DNA from: Thiobacillus sp.
Lineage (GTDB): Bacteria; Pseudomonadota; Gammaproteobacteria; Burkholderiales; Thiobacillaceae
Reading direction: 5' to 3'
Assembly: GCF_024708915.1 (NCBI RefSeq)
Contig: NZ_JANJXQ010000207.1
Location: 1-15,667, forward strand
DNA: 15,667 bases
Below the pieces are notes generated by a model that saw nothing but the letters and a program-made list of their open reading frames with translations, was not told where the DNA came from and did not search any database. This document shows positions 1-7,216 of the stretch, in pieces. Within the stretch, counting starts at the first letter, position 1, and each line of letters starts with the position of its first letter. The position numbers and the translations under genes are program-made.

Positions 1-60
1 GGCGGCGTTGCTCGTCGTTGCCATAGAGCCGGCTATGTCGCCCACCCGCAAGGGGTAGGC

Positions 61-96
61 CGTGGTTGTAAAGCCGATAAATCGGCAACAACCACG
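61..96. repeat. 36-nt nested inverted repeat (strong hairpin)
   Basis: The outer arms CGTGGTTGT (61-69) and ACAACCACG (88-96) are perfect reverse complements. Inside them GCCGAT (73-78) pairs with ATCGGC (81-86). The result is a long stem with a small asymmetric bulge and a tiny loop. No T-tract follows on either strand, so it is not a classical terminator. It may be the tail of an upstream gene's 3' region or part of an interspersed repeat. No gene can be supported in 1-371: the open frames there lack start signals or lie opposite alkB. Confidence 0.5.
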
Positions 97-273
97 CTCT
101 CCTCGCGCCTTGCCCTGCGAAAAAATCCATCCGTTTCATTATGTCCCCCTATTTCTGAGTCACGACACTAGCGCCTGGCGCGCTGCGTAGTATTACCCGG
201 TTTGGGCCGGAAACACCGTAGAACCACGCATACGCCCGTATTTTCTCGGATTTCCGGCAGCCGCTCCTGTTTG

Positions 274-279
274 TATAAA
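274..279 (+). promoter_or_regulatory. candidate -10 box for the alkB-like operon
   Basis: TATAAA lies in a locally AT-rich patch about 90 nt upstream of the chosen alkB start. The region 17 nt upstream (TTTCCG) is a poor -35, so an activator may be needed or the call may be wrong. Two GCATGC palindromes (299-304 and 312-317) follow in the presumed leader. Confidence 0.25.
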
Positions 280-371
280 TCCCTCGAACGCCGAATTTGC
301 ATGCATGGCAGGCATGCCGAGACAGCGTTACAACCACGCCACGAAATCTTGAGGGAAAAAGGAGCGACACC

Positions 372-1652
372 ATGCGCAGTCTCATATTCGGACATCTCGT
401 CTATCTGTACACGCCGATCGGCATTCTGGCCACCATCGCGGGCATTCTTGCCGGCGGCCCCTGGGTCTGGGTCGGCATCGGCATCTTCGGCTTCAACATC
501 CTGATGGATACCCTGACCAAGGGCGTCCACACCCGGGGTGCCGCGGTCAACAAGCAGGGTCAGCCGGTCGGTTCGGCGGGCGTGCTCAACCTGATGATGT
601 ACGTGCAGCTCTTCAGCTTCGCCGCACTCCAGATCGCGGTGGTCTGGCGCATCTACCAGTACCTCGCGGGCGTGCCCATCGAGACGATGACGTGGAACGG
701 CATCGCCTACCAGAACGGCATCACCGGCTGGGAGCTGTATGCAGTCGTCGTCGGCGCGGCCATGCACCAGGGGCTGGGCATCATCTTCGGCCACGAGCTG
801 TCGCACACCAAGGGCATCGGCTTCCTGATCTCGCGGATGATGATGGGTCTGTCGGGCGTCGCAGCCTTCTGCTACGCGCACGTCTACAACCATCACCTCG
901 AACTCGGCCGCGCCTGGCTCGGGCCCGAAGGCAACAAGATGATGGACGACACCGATCCGGCCACCGCGCCGCGCGGTCGCGGCCTGTACAAGCACTGGGT
1001 CGTCTCCACGTTCGGCCAGTCCTACTTCGGCTACCGTACCGAGCAGCGCCGGCTGAAGCGCATGGGCAAGTCCTTCCTCTCGCCGTCCAACCGCTGGATC
1101 CGCGGCTACCTGCTGAGCCTGCCCACCGTGGCGCTGTTCGGCGGCGTCGGCTATCTGGCCAGCGGCGTGGAAGGTGCGCTGTTCTCCCTCGGCTGCATGC
1201 TGGTGATCTGGGTGATCTCGTCGTTCGAACTCGAAGCGCTCAACTACATGGAGCACTACGGCCTCATCCGCGTGAAAGGCCAGCCGATCGAGTACCGCCA
1301 CTCGTGGGACAACGACAACGTCTTCACCAGCTGGGCCTTCATCGAGATCGGCCGCCAGGCGGATCACCACGACCGCGGCGAGACCCACTTCTGGGAACTG
1401 TCGAGCGTCGGCCAGCCGTCCTCGCCCGCGGGCAGCCCCAACGCGATGATGGGCTACTACAGCGAATTCGTGCTGGCGCTGGTCCCGCCGCTGTGGCACG
1501 CCGTGTACAAGAAGAAGCTCGCCATCTGGGACCGCGATTTCGCGTCGCCCGAAGAGCAGAAGATCGCCCGCGAAATCAACCGCAAGGTGGGTTACGAGGT
1601 CAATCCCGATACCGTTCGCGACCGCAAGCTGGAAGTGAATTACGCGTTCTGA
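372..1652 (+). CDS. alkB: AlkB/XylM-family membrane non-heme di-iron monooxygenase
   Basis: A 426-residue integral membrane hydroxylase of the alkane monooxygenase/xylene monooxygenase family, which inserts one oxygen atom into C-H bonds using a ferredoxin or rubredoxin as electron donor. The His boxes are visible: HELSH (141-145), HVYNHH (170-175), the NYMEHYG signature (291-297) and RQADHH (328-333). Hydrophobic segments lie near 8-40, 69-95, 122-140, 245-286 and 363-375. In the last box family members usually have RHxDHH, so Gln329 sits where a metal-ligand His is expected. The ATG at 372 follows a GGAG (361-364) at good spacing; an upstream in-frame ATG at 297 has no such site. Truncated globin and reductase genes follow. 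Substrate unknown: alkanes, alkylbenzenes, terpenes or a thioether are all possible. The symbol denotes family, not proven alkane use. Confidence 0.88.
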   Translation: MRSLIFGHLVYLYTPIGILATIAGILAGGPWVWVGIGIFGFNILMDTLTKGVHTRGAAVNKQGQPVGSAGVLNLMMYVQLFSFAALQIAVVWRIYQYLAGVPIETMTWNGIAYQNGITGWELYAVVVGAAMHQGLGIIFGHELSHTKGIGFLISRMMMGLSGVAAFCYAHVYNHHLELGRAWLGPEGNKMMDDTDPATAPRGRGLYKHWVVSTFGQSYFGYRTEQRRLKRMGKSFLSPSNRWIRGYLLSLPTVALFGGVGYLASGVEGALFSLGCMLVIWVISSFELEALNYMEHYGLIRVKGQPIEYRHSWDNDNVFTSWAFIEIGRQADHHDRGETHFWELSSVGQPSSPAGSPNAMMGYYSEFVLALVPPLWHAVYKKKLAIWDRDFASPEEQKIAREINRKVGYEVNPDTVRDRKLEVNYAF

Positions 1653-1662
1653 CGCGCCAACG

Positions 1663-1682
1663 CCGGCCCGTTCGCGGGCCGG
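1663..1682 (+). other. intercistronic hairpin 1 (8-bp stem, TTCG loop)
   Basis: CCGGCCCG (1663-1670), loop TTCG, then CGGGCCGG (1675-1682), a perfect stem starting 10 nt after the alkB-like stop codon. No T-run follows, so it probably stabilises the upstream mRNA or causes partial attenuation rather than full termination. Confidence 0.6.
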
Positions 1683-1690
1683 CCCGATCA

Positions 1691-1708
1691 CGGCAGGCAC
1701 GCCTGCCG
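1691..1708 (+). other. intercistronic hairpin 2 next to the globin ribosome binding site
   Basis: CGGCAGGC (1691-1698) and GCCTGCCG (1701-1708) are perfect reverse complements two bases apart. The stem ends two bases before the AAGGAG (1711-1716) of the globin gene, so folding could affect access to that site. Confidence 0.5.
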
Positions 1709-1722
1709 GCAAGGAGACGAAA

Positions 1723-2094
1723 ATGAGTGAAACCGCAACCACCACCCTGTACGAACGCCTCGGCAAGCGCCCCGGCATCGAGGCGATCGCGCGAGACATC
1801 TTCCACAACCACTCGACCAACCCGATCGTCAAGAACCGCTACGTCAACAGCGATCCGGAAAACGTGGTCCGGCTGGTGACGGAGATGTGCTGCGCCGGTT
1901 TCGGCGGCCCGGAAACCTACACCGGACGCGACATGATCACGACGCACACCGGCATGAACATCAACGAGGTCGAGTTCGTCGCGGTGTGCGACGACGTGCT
2001 GGCCGCACTGGACAAGAACAGCGTCGGGCAGAAGGAGAAGGACGAAGTCCTGTGCATTCTCTATTCGCTGAAGAGTCAGATCGTCCACCTGTAA
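1723..2094 (+). CDS. group I truncated haemoglobin (trHbN-like)
   Basis: A 123-residue cytoplasmic haem protein of the 2-on-2 globin family, about the usual length for group I. The hallmark ETYTGRDM (64-71) followed by proximal His75 fits the GGPEPYTG...H pattern of trHbN. Aligned by eye to mycobacterial trHbN, the B10 distal Tyr is Phe27 and E11 Gln is about Val52, which would make an apolar distal pocket. Such globins bind O2, NO or CO; roles proposed for the family are NO detoxification and oxygen delivery. It starts with ATG six nt after AAGGAG. It sits between a membrane monooxygenase and its reductase, suggesting that it feeds O2 to the monooxygenase or protects the di-iron centre from NO, and that the reductase may also reduce its haem. 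The role is inference; the family call is firm. Confidence 0.88.
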   Translation: MSETATTTLYERLGKRPGIEAIARDIFHNHSTNPIVKNRYVNSDPENVVRLVTEMCCAGFGGPETYTGRDMITTHTGMNINEVEFVAVCDDVLAALDKNSVGQKEKDEVLCILYSLKSQIVHL

Positions 2095-2161
2095 GCCCCT
2101 GCGCGTCCGGGTGCAAAGCGGCGTCCGGGCGCGACGAACCAGAGAAGAGAGGAGTGCCGTC

Positions 2162-3229
2162 ATGTTCGGATTCTTCGCCCGCAAGGGCCCGTTCAAGGCG
2201 AGCGTCGCGCCCAGCGGCGCCAGTTTCGAAGTCAAGCCCGGCGACAACCTGCTCAAGGCCGCGCTCGACAATGGCCTGCCCTGGCCGCACAACTGCCGCG
2301 TCGGCAGTTGCGGACAGTGCCGCTGCCGCCTGAAAAGCGGCAAGATCAAGGCGCTCAACGATTTCAGCTACGTCCTGTCGGGCGAGGAAATGGACGACGG
2401 CGTCATCCTGGCCTGCCAGACCAGCCTGCGCAGCGACGTCGAGATCGAAGTCGCCATGGATCAGCCGCCCATGCAGTTGTCGCAGCCCATCACGGCGACC
2501 GGCGCGATCGCGGACATGCGCGCGCTCACCCATGACATCGTCGAGGTCTGCATCCAGCTCGACGCACCGCTGCCGCCCTATCTGGCCGGCCAGTACGCCG
2601 AGCTGACGGTGCCGGGCGTGATCGAGAAGCCGCGCTCGTATTCCTTCGCGGCCGCGCCGGACAGCGAGCGGCCGGACCAGGTGCGCTTCTTCATCCGGCA
2701 CGTGCCGCAGGGAGAGATGACCGGCTGGCTACATGCCGCCGACCGGCGCGGCCAGCGCGTGAGCGTGACGGGCCCTTACGGCTCGTTCTGGCTGCGGGAG
2801 TCGTCCGCCCCCATGATCTGCGTGGCGGGTGGCAGCGGCATGGCACCCATCAAGGCGCTGCTGGAGCAGGTCTCGCAACAGGGGTTTCAGCGCAAGGTCA
2901 CCTACGTGTTCGGCGCGCGTACGCAGGACGACCTGTACTGCCTGGACGAGATGCACGCGATCAAGGCGCGCGGCAACGGCCATTTCAATTTCATCCCGGT
3001 GCTGTCGCGCGAACCCGAAGGCAGCGAATGGTCCGGCCTGCGCGGCAACTGCGTCGACATCCTGTCGCCCGACGCGCACGATCTGCCCAACAGCCACGCC
3101 TATCTGTGCGGGCCGCCCGGCATGGTCGATGCCGCGATAGCCTGCCTGACCAAGGCCGGCGTGCGCGAAACGCACATTTTCTACGACAAGTTCCTGGACG
3201 CGTCGCACACGCCCTCGGGCCGGGGCTGA
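2162..3229 (+). CDS. NADH:ferredoxin reductase with N-terminal [2Fe-2S] domain (XylA-type electron transfer component)
   Basis: A 355-residue two-part reductase. Residues 8-95 form a plant-type [2Fe-2S] ferredoxin with ligands Cys45, Cys50, Cys53 and Cys85. Residues 105-205 form the FAD domain with RSYS (158-161). Residues 215-340 form the NAD(P)H domain with GGSGMAP (223-229) and CGPPGM (316-321). This layout is that of XylA, the partner of XylM in xylene monooxygenase, and of phenol hydroxylase and methane monooxygenase reductases. It should pass electrons from NAD(P)H through FAD and the cluster to the AlkB-like enzyme two genes upstream. No rubredoxin gene, the usual AlkB partner, is seen here. 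The ATG at 2162 is chosen because AGAGAGGAG (about 2146-2154) precedes it; a GTG at 2111 in frame lacks such a site. Confidence 0.9.
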   Translation: MFGFFARKGPFKASVAPSGASFEVKPGDNLLKAALDNGLPWPHNCRVGSCGQCRCRLKSGKIKALNDFSYVLSGEEMDDGVILACQTSLRSDVEIEVAMDQPPMQLSQPITATGAIADMRALTHDIVEVCIQLDAPLPPYLAGQYAELTVPGVIEKPRSYSFAAAPDSERPDQVRFFIRHVPQGEMTGWLHAADRRGQRVSVTGPYGSFWLRESSAPMICVAGGSGMAPIKALLEQVSQQGFQRKVTYVFGARTQDDLYCLDEMHAIKARGNGHFNFIPVLSREPEGSEWSGLRGNCVDILSPDAHDLPNSHAYLCGPPGMVDAAIACLTKAGVRETHIFYDKFLDASHTPSGRG

Positions 3230-3238
3230 GCCGGCCTG

Positions 3239-3264
3239 CCCGTCCGGGGCGGGCACCGGACGGG
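3239..3264. terminator. hairpin between convergent genes, possible bidirectional terminator
   Basis: CCCGTCCGG (3239-3247) and CCGGACGGG (3256-3264) form a perfect 9-bp stem with an 8-nt loop, 10 nt past the reductase stop and about 60 nt past the end of the convergent dehydrogenase gene. There is no T-tract, so termination is likely weak or Rho-assisted. Confidence 0.5.
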
Positions 3265-3322
3265 GGCGGCGTCCGCATCGCCGCTACGATCCGCGCGCCC
3301 ACCTGCGTGTGCTGCGAAGCTG

Positions 3323-4081
3323 CTAGACAGTGGTGTAACCGCCATCGATCAGGTAATAGCTGCCCGTTATGAACGACGCATCATCCGAGAGCAGAAAGCA
3401 CACGAGAGAGGCGACTTCGTCCGGACGGCCGAGTCGGCCCAAGGGATGGCGAGCAACCAGGCCTGCGCGAGCGTCGCTCGGGAGATTGTCCAGCAGCGGG
3501 GTGTCGATATAACCCGGGCCGACACAGTTGATCCTCAGGCCCTGAGGCCCGTATTCCGCCGCCGCGTTCTTGGTCAGTCCGACGACTCCGTGCTTGGCTG
3601 CGGTATAGGCACCATTGCCGATAGCGGCCACGGTGCCGTGTATGGATGCCATATTGACGATCGCGCAGCTTGCCGGCCCTGCGTCCAGCATCGCGGGGAT
3701 CTGGTAGCGCATCCCATACAGGACGCCGTTGAGATTGATGTCGATGACACGGTCCCAGTTGGCGAGGTCCGTCTCCCCCGCGGGCGCCTGTGCGCCCCCG
3801 ATGCCGGCGTTGTTGACTGCGTAGTGCAAGGAACCGTAGGTGGCGATTGCGTACTGCACGACCTTTGCGGACTCCTCCGCGACGCTGGTGTCCTGCTGGA
3901 TGGCGCTTGCAACGCCGCCGGCCTTAACAATCTCCGCAGCAACACGCTGCGCTGCCGCAAGATTGATATCGGTCAGCACCACCTTCGCCCCCTTCGCGGC
4001 GATAGCCTTGCCGATGGCCTCTCCAAGCCCCGAGCCTCCGCCAGTCACAATCGCCACCTTGCCGTCGTATGGTTGTTTCAT
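3323..4081 (-). CDS. SDR-family NAD(P)-dependent oxidoreductase
   Basis: A classical short-chain dehydrogenase of 252 residues, the standard length. It shows TGGGSGLG (13-20) for the dinucleotide, NNAG (90-93), and a Ser146, Tyr159, Lys163 catalytic triad with the usual spacing (Ser-x12-Tyr-x3-Lys). Asp38 at the end of the second strand (VVLTD) favours NAD over NADP. These enzymes oxidise secondary or primary alcohols, or reduce ketones and aldehydes, in the cytoplasm. GGAGGT (opposite 4087-4092) precedes the ATG. It lies downstream of another dehydrogenase on the same strand and converges on the monooxygenase operon. It may oxidise an alcohol made by that monooxygenase, but the substrate cannot be read from the sequence. 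Confidence 0.88.
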   Translation of the reverse strand: MKQPYDGKVAIVTGGGSGLGEAIGKAIAAKGAKVVLTDINLAAAQRVAAEIVKAGGVASAIQQDTSVAEESAKVVQYAIATYGSLHYAVNNAGIGGAQAPAGETDLANWDRVIDINLNGVLYGMRYQIPAMLDAGPASCAIVNMASIHGTVAAIGNGAYTAAKHGVVGLTKNAAAEYGPQGLRINCVGPGYIDTPLLDNLPSDARAGLVARHPLGRLGRPDEVASLVCFLLSDDASFITGSYYLIDGGYTTV

Positions 4082-4244
4082 GATTTACCTCCGAATTAAA
4101 CATCGATCGTACGCCTTGCTGGTCTTCGTTTCCGCTCCGTGTCCGTCCAAGGTTTGAACTCAGCCGCCGGCAGCCCGCGTAGCGCGATGGCGGTCGGCTG
4201 CAGCACATTGTCAGGCACGCATTGGCACGGGTCCAGCAATCAAC

Positions 4245-5255
4245 TTATATGTCCAGGATAATCTTGCCGAAATGCTGACCGGATTCCTGGTAGCGGAAAG
4301 CGTCGCCGAGGGCATCCAGATCGAAATGTCGATCAACGACCGGCTGCAGACCGTTCGCGTCGATCGCCCGCACCAGATCTTGTTGATTCTTGCGACTGCC
4401 GACGACGACCGATTGCAGGCGCACCTGCCTTGCAAGGAGCAGCGGTATGGGCAGCGTGGCTTCCATACCGCCGATCAGGCCAATCGACGCGATATGTCCG
4501 CCGGTACGAACGGCATGCAGGGATTGCACCAGGGTTGACGGGCCACCGATATCGACAACGATATCGACGCCGCGCCCGCCCGTCAGTTCGCGTACCGTTC
4601 CGCCCCAGGATGAATCTTCGCGGTAATCGACGAAGAAATCCGCACCCTGCGCCTTGGCGCGCGCCTTGCCGGCCTCGCTGGACACGGTGGCAACCACCGT
4701 GGCACCCAGCATCTTGGCCAATTGCAGGGCAACGGTGGAAAGCCCACCGCCACCTTGCACCAAAACAATATCGCCAGCCTTGATCCCGGCATCTTGCACC
4801 AGTGCCCGCCACGCCGTCGTTGCCGACGTCGGCAACGTTGCAGCCTGCGCATGGCTCCATCCTTTGGGCGCAAGCGTGAATGAAGTAGCCGGCGCGGTCA
4901 CTGCTTCCCGTGCGTAGCCGTCGACGCCATCGCCCGGCACGGTGGAGAAATCGTGTACATTGGGCTCCCCTTGCAGCCAGGTCGGGAAAAACGTGCTGAT
5001 CACGCAATCACCGACCTTGAACTCACTGACCCCATCACCCACTGCAACCACTTCACCAGCGCCATCGGCCATTGGAATACGAGGGACGTCATGCGGTACG
5101 GCACCCGTCACCACGAGCAAATCATGGTAGTTCAACGAGCTGGCCTTTAGCCGGACGGTGATTTCGCCAGCTTGCGGTGGCGGTGCTTCGCTGGTTCCGA
5201 TCACAATGCGATCATAGCCGCCGCCAGGTTGTAACCAGATTGTCTTGTTCTGCAT
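4245..5255 (-). CDS. zinc-independent medium-chain dehydrogenase / quinone oxidoreductase-like protein
   Basis: A 336-residue member of the MDR superfamily. An N-terminal GroES-like domain (residues about 25-125) contains NYHD where zinc alcohol dehydrogenases carry their catalytic Cys, so it is of the zinc-free type. The Rossmann domain has GGGGLSTVALQLAK with a flanking VLVQ strand, and the C-terminal part (FRYQESGQHFGKIIL) is typical of NADPH:quinone reductase/enoyl reductase-like members. It probably uses NADPH on quinones, enones or alcohols. Two ATG codons lie six bases apart: the first (5261) directly abuts the GGGGAGGAG ribosome binding site, so the second (5255) is preferred. It precedes the SDR gene by 163 nt and probably shares its transcript. 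A second redox step next to the SDR is plausible but unproven. Confidence 0.82.
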   Translation of the reverse strand: MQNKTIWLQPGGGYDRIVIGTSEAPPPQAGEITVRLKASSLNYHDLLVVTGAVPHDVPRIPMADGAGEVVAVGDGVSEFKVGDCVISTFFPTWLQGEPNVHDFSTVPGDGVDGYAREAVTAPATSFTLAPKGWSHAQAATLPTSATTAWRALVQDAGIKAGDIVLVQGGGGLSTVALQLAKMLGATVVATVSSEAGKARAKAQGADFFVDYREDSSWGGTVRELTGGRGVDIVVDIGGPSTLVQSLHAVRTGGHIASIGLIGGMEATLPIPLLLARQVRLQSVVVGSRKNQQDLVRAIDANGLQPVVDRHFDLDALGDAFRYQESGQHFGKIILDI

Positions 5256-5261
5256 GTTCAT

Positions 5262-5270
5262 CTCCTCCCC
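5262..5270 (-). promoter_or_regulatory. ribosome binding site that decides the MDR start
   Basis: On the minus strand GGGGAGGAG ends directly at the first ATG (5261) and lies six nt from the second (5255). Normal spacing favours the second codon. Confidence 0.6.
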
Positions 5271-5312
5271 ACTTTTTGTGGATAAATCGAACCGAGTCTT
5301 GATACCTGATCA

Positions 5313-5329
5313 TCCAAGCGCCCCTTGGA
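5313..5329. promoter_or_regulatory. inverted repeat upstream of the MDR-SDR pair
   Basis: TCCAAG-N5-CTTGGA, perfect 6-bp arms, centred about 65 nt upstream of the MDR start. The dyad with a T-N11-A core fits the loose LysR-type box pattern. No convincing -35/-10 pair was seen around it, and a further imperfect AT-rich dyad (ACTCA...TGAGT) lies at 5342-5359. Confidence 0.35.
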
Positions 5330-5433
5330 AGTAATGTTAGAACTCATTTGAAATTGAGTAACTCGTTAAGCATCTCGTTTGCCTTGGTGACCTATGCCGG
5401 CGGCCTGCTGGATAAAGCCGGGACGAGTGGCGT

Positions 5434-6606
5434 TCAGATCTGGAACTGCACCCCGACGACGAACCTGTCCAGCTCGGTATCGGGCGCCGGGCGGTCGTCC
5501 GCGGTCTTGGACCAGAAGGCCGACAGCCGGGCGTCGTGCCCGCGGATCACATAGTTCAGTCCGGCATCGAACACCTCGACCGAGGAATCCGACGCGCTGC
5601 GGTCGAAACGCTGGTAGCGGACGAAGGGCTGCATCTGTCCGACACCGAGCCTGCGCGGAAACAGGAAGGCCGCCGTGGCCAGATAGCCCTTGCCATCGAT
5701 CAGCCCGCCCACGTTGTCGTTGGCGCCCGCCGCGGCCGGGCAGGCCGGCGCCCCCGGCTCCCCGCTGCCGCAATCCGTTTTCCCGCCCAGATCGTAATCG
5801 TAATAAGCGCCCTCCAGCGTCAGCACCCCGCCGCCCGCCAGCTTCCGCTCCAGCAACAGGTCGAGATTCATGCCGAGGTAGTCGCCCGGATTGTCCGCCA
5901 GCCCGACGCCGTCGCGCTGGAACATCCCGGCGAAGCCGAGCGTGAGGATGTCGGCCGCACCGTGATACGTGCTGCCGGTGTAATAGGCGGACGCGGGTTC
6001 CGCATCGCGGAAAGCGTAGGCGACGCGCCAGCTATAGAGCGGGTTGCCGGAATCGCTGGAAGCGCCGGCGTAATCGTTGTGTCCCTTGAAGGCGCCGAGC
6101 ACGTAGGTGAACTTGTTGTCCACGAGCCTGCCCCAGGCGGCCAGACCGTAATCCCGCCCCAGCGCCCGGCTCGGATAGCGCGAAACGACGGGGAAGTCCC
6201 AGACGTTGAGATAGAAGACGCCGTCGAGGTCGGGGCGGTCGAACGCGGGCGCGATGCGGCCGAGCCAGACATTGAATTCGGGCAGCGGCTCGTATTGCAC
6301 GTAGGCGTCCAGAACGCGCAGGCCATCGGGCATGTCGTCGACGCCGTCGCGGTCGAAGTTGAGCGTGGCGCCGAGCGTGCGGCTTGCGCGTCCGCTCATG
6401 TAGAGGCGGACGTTGTCGACGACGAGATCGTCGCTGCGGCCGCCGCCGGGCGACGCGTCTTCCGCCGACCGATAGCTGAACCGCAGGCCGGCGCCGATGC
6501 TGAAGGATGCGTCGTCTCCGAGGTCGAACGTGGCGGCCTGGCTGCCGGCGCCGGCCAGCCCCAGCAGCCAGAGTGCGAACAGGGATGAAAGCCGGTTGAG
6601 AAGCAT
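5434..6606 (-). CDS. outer-membrane porin (phosphate-selective porin O/P-like)
   Basis: A 390-residue secreted beta-barrel. Residues 1-24 form a signal peptide (MLLNRLSSLF, then a Leu/Ala core, cleavage after GSQA). The mature part alternates short amphipathic strands rich in Tyr, Phe and Gly with loops, including VDNVRLYMSGRASRTLGA and FNVWLGRIAPAF, which resembles the OprO/OprP family of anion-type porins. The chain ends in VGVQFQI, with Ile rather than the common terminal Phe. Two Cys in one loop (DCGSGEPGAPAC) may form a disulfide. Start at 6606 is chosen because the signal peptide begins there after AAGGAC; 48 more residues upstream are open but basic and unlike a leader. Likely role: uptake of a small solute; its specificity is unknown. 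Confidence 0.8.
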   Translation of the reverse strand: MLLNRLSSLFALWLLGLAGAGSQAATFDLGDDASFSIGAGLRFSYRSAEDASPGGGRSDDLVVDNVRLYMSGRASRTLGATLNFDRDGVDDMPDGLRVLDAYVQYEPLPEFNVWLGRIAPAFDRPDLDGVFYLNVWDFPVVSRYPSRALGRDYGLAAWGRLVDNKFTYVLGAFKGHNDYAGASSDSGNPLYSWRVAYAFRDAEPASAYYTGSTYHGAADILTLGFAGMFQRDGVGLADNPGDYLGMNLDLLLERKLAGGGVLTLEGAYYDYDLGGKTDCGSGEPGAPACPAAAGANDNVGGLIDGKGYLATAAFLFPRRLGVGQMQPFVRYQRFDRSASDSSVEVFDAGLNYVIRGHDARLSAFWSKTADDRPAPDTELDRFVVGVQFQI

Positions 6607-6692
6607 GTCGCGTCCTTGTCGAGGGCGCCGGAAACGCCGAAGGCGTGCGCGCCGTGCCGGCGCGTTTTCTCGCGACACCCCGGAGGGACGGG

Positions 6693-6779
6693 CCGATTCG
6701 GGCGCATGCCTTTGTCGCAAGCCGCTTGCAGTGAACGACACTGCGCGCACCCCGTTTCGCGGTCTGCATCCCGAATCGG
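6693..6779. repeat. distant 10-bp inverted repeat upstream of the porin gene
   Basis: CCGATTCGGG (6693-6702) and CCCGAATCGG (6770-6779) are perfect reverse complements 67 nt apart, within the 269-nt gap between the porin start and the ferredoxin end. They could be paired operator sites for looping or the base of a long leader hairpin. A smaller dyad GCAAG-CCG-CTTGC (6717-6729) lies between them. No clear promoter was recognised in this gap. Confidence 0.4.
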
Positions 6780-6843
6780 TCGCGTCGCGGGCGTGAAATT
6801 AGCGTTAACACGCCCTAATCCGGCTTGCAGCGTCTTTCCGATT

Positions 6844-6867
6844 GCATGCCGGCTTGTGCCGGCATGC
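6844..6867 (-). terminator. stem-loop after the ferredoxin gene
   Basis: GCATGCCGGC (6844-6853), loop TTGT, GCCGGCATGC (6858-6867): a perfect 10-bp stem starting 8 nt past the ferredoxin stop on the minus strand. It probably marks the end of the mtoX operon. The absence of a T-run makes strict intrinsic termination uncertain. Confidence 0.55.
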
Positions 6868-6875
6868 CCGGCCGG

Positions 6876-7058
6876 TCAGCCGGCTTCGATTTTCAGCGCC
6901 TGCGAAGGGCAGGCGTCGACGACCTGACGAACCTGTTCGGCGCTGGCGTTTTCTGGCTGGATAACGAACTGGCCGTTTTCGACCTTGAAGACTTCGGGGA
7001 GCGTTTTCACGCAGTTTCCGCTGTGACAGCAGGCTTGGTCATTCCATACGACTTTCAT
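6876..7058 (-). CDS. small divergent mono-cluster Fe-S ferredoxin (Fer4_19-like)
   Basis: A 60-residue protein with DQACCHSGNC (7-16) and ACPSQAL (49-55). Cysteines 10 or 11, 16 and 50 and the CP motif fit the divergent 4Fe-4S mono-cluster family (PF06902, as in YjdI), which lacks the full CxxCxxC motif; it could hold a [3Fe-4S] or an incompletely Cys-ligated [4Fe-4S] cluster. AGGAGGAA just upstream (about 7064-7071) is a strong ribosome binding site and fixes this start; the open frame runs far upstream without meaning. It is the last gene of the mtoX-fae run, 158 nt after fae. A role as electron carrier for formaldehyde or sulfur chemistry is a guess. Confidence 0.82.
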   Translation of the reverse strand: MKVVWNDQACCHSGNCVKTLPEVFKVENGQFVIQPENASAEQVRQVVDACPSQALKIEAG

Positions 7059-7193
7059 GGTCCTTCCTCCTTTTGTGGCAAGAGTGTGGCGGATGCCGCA
7101 TACGGCGACACCCTCCGTATTCTTGGGCGCGGCGGGCGGGAAGGCTATTGGGGAAAGTACGCAGCAGGGCGGGTGGATACGCGGGGTGCGCAG

Positions 7194-7212
7194 CCCTGAA
7201 AGCCTTTCAGGG
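7194..7212 (-). other. stem-loop directly after the fae-like gene
   Basis: CCCTGAAA (7194-7201), loop GCC, TTTCAGGG (7205-7212): perfect 8-bp stem beginning 5 nt after the fae-like stop on the minus strand. No T-tract; probably a processing or partial termination site before the ferredoxin gene. Confidence 0.5.
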
Positions 7213-7216
7213 GCGC

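Noticed and set aside
1..371. Insertion-sequence remnant at the window start
   Set aside because: A minus-strand translation and hairpin looked repeat-like, but no transposase motif or paired terminal repeat could be shown.
168..1832. Long minus-strand open frame of 554 codons opposite the alkB-like gene
   Set aside because: It is rich in Asp, Val, His and Arg with no family motif, and exactly mirrors a gene with intact His boxes; it is a high-GC antisense shadow.
5536..6588. Plus-strand open frame of 350 codons opposite the porin
   Set aside because: No recognisable domain, no ribosome binding site, and the opposite strand encodes a signal peptide and beta-barrel pattern.
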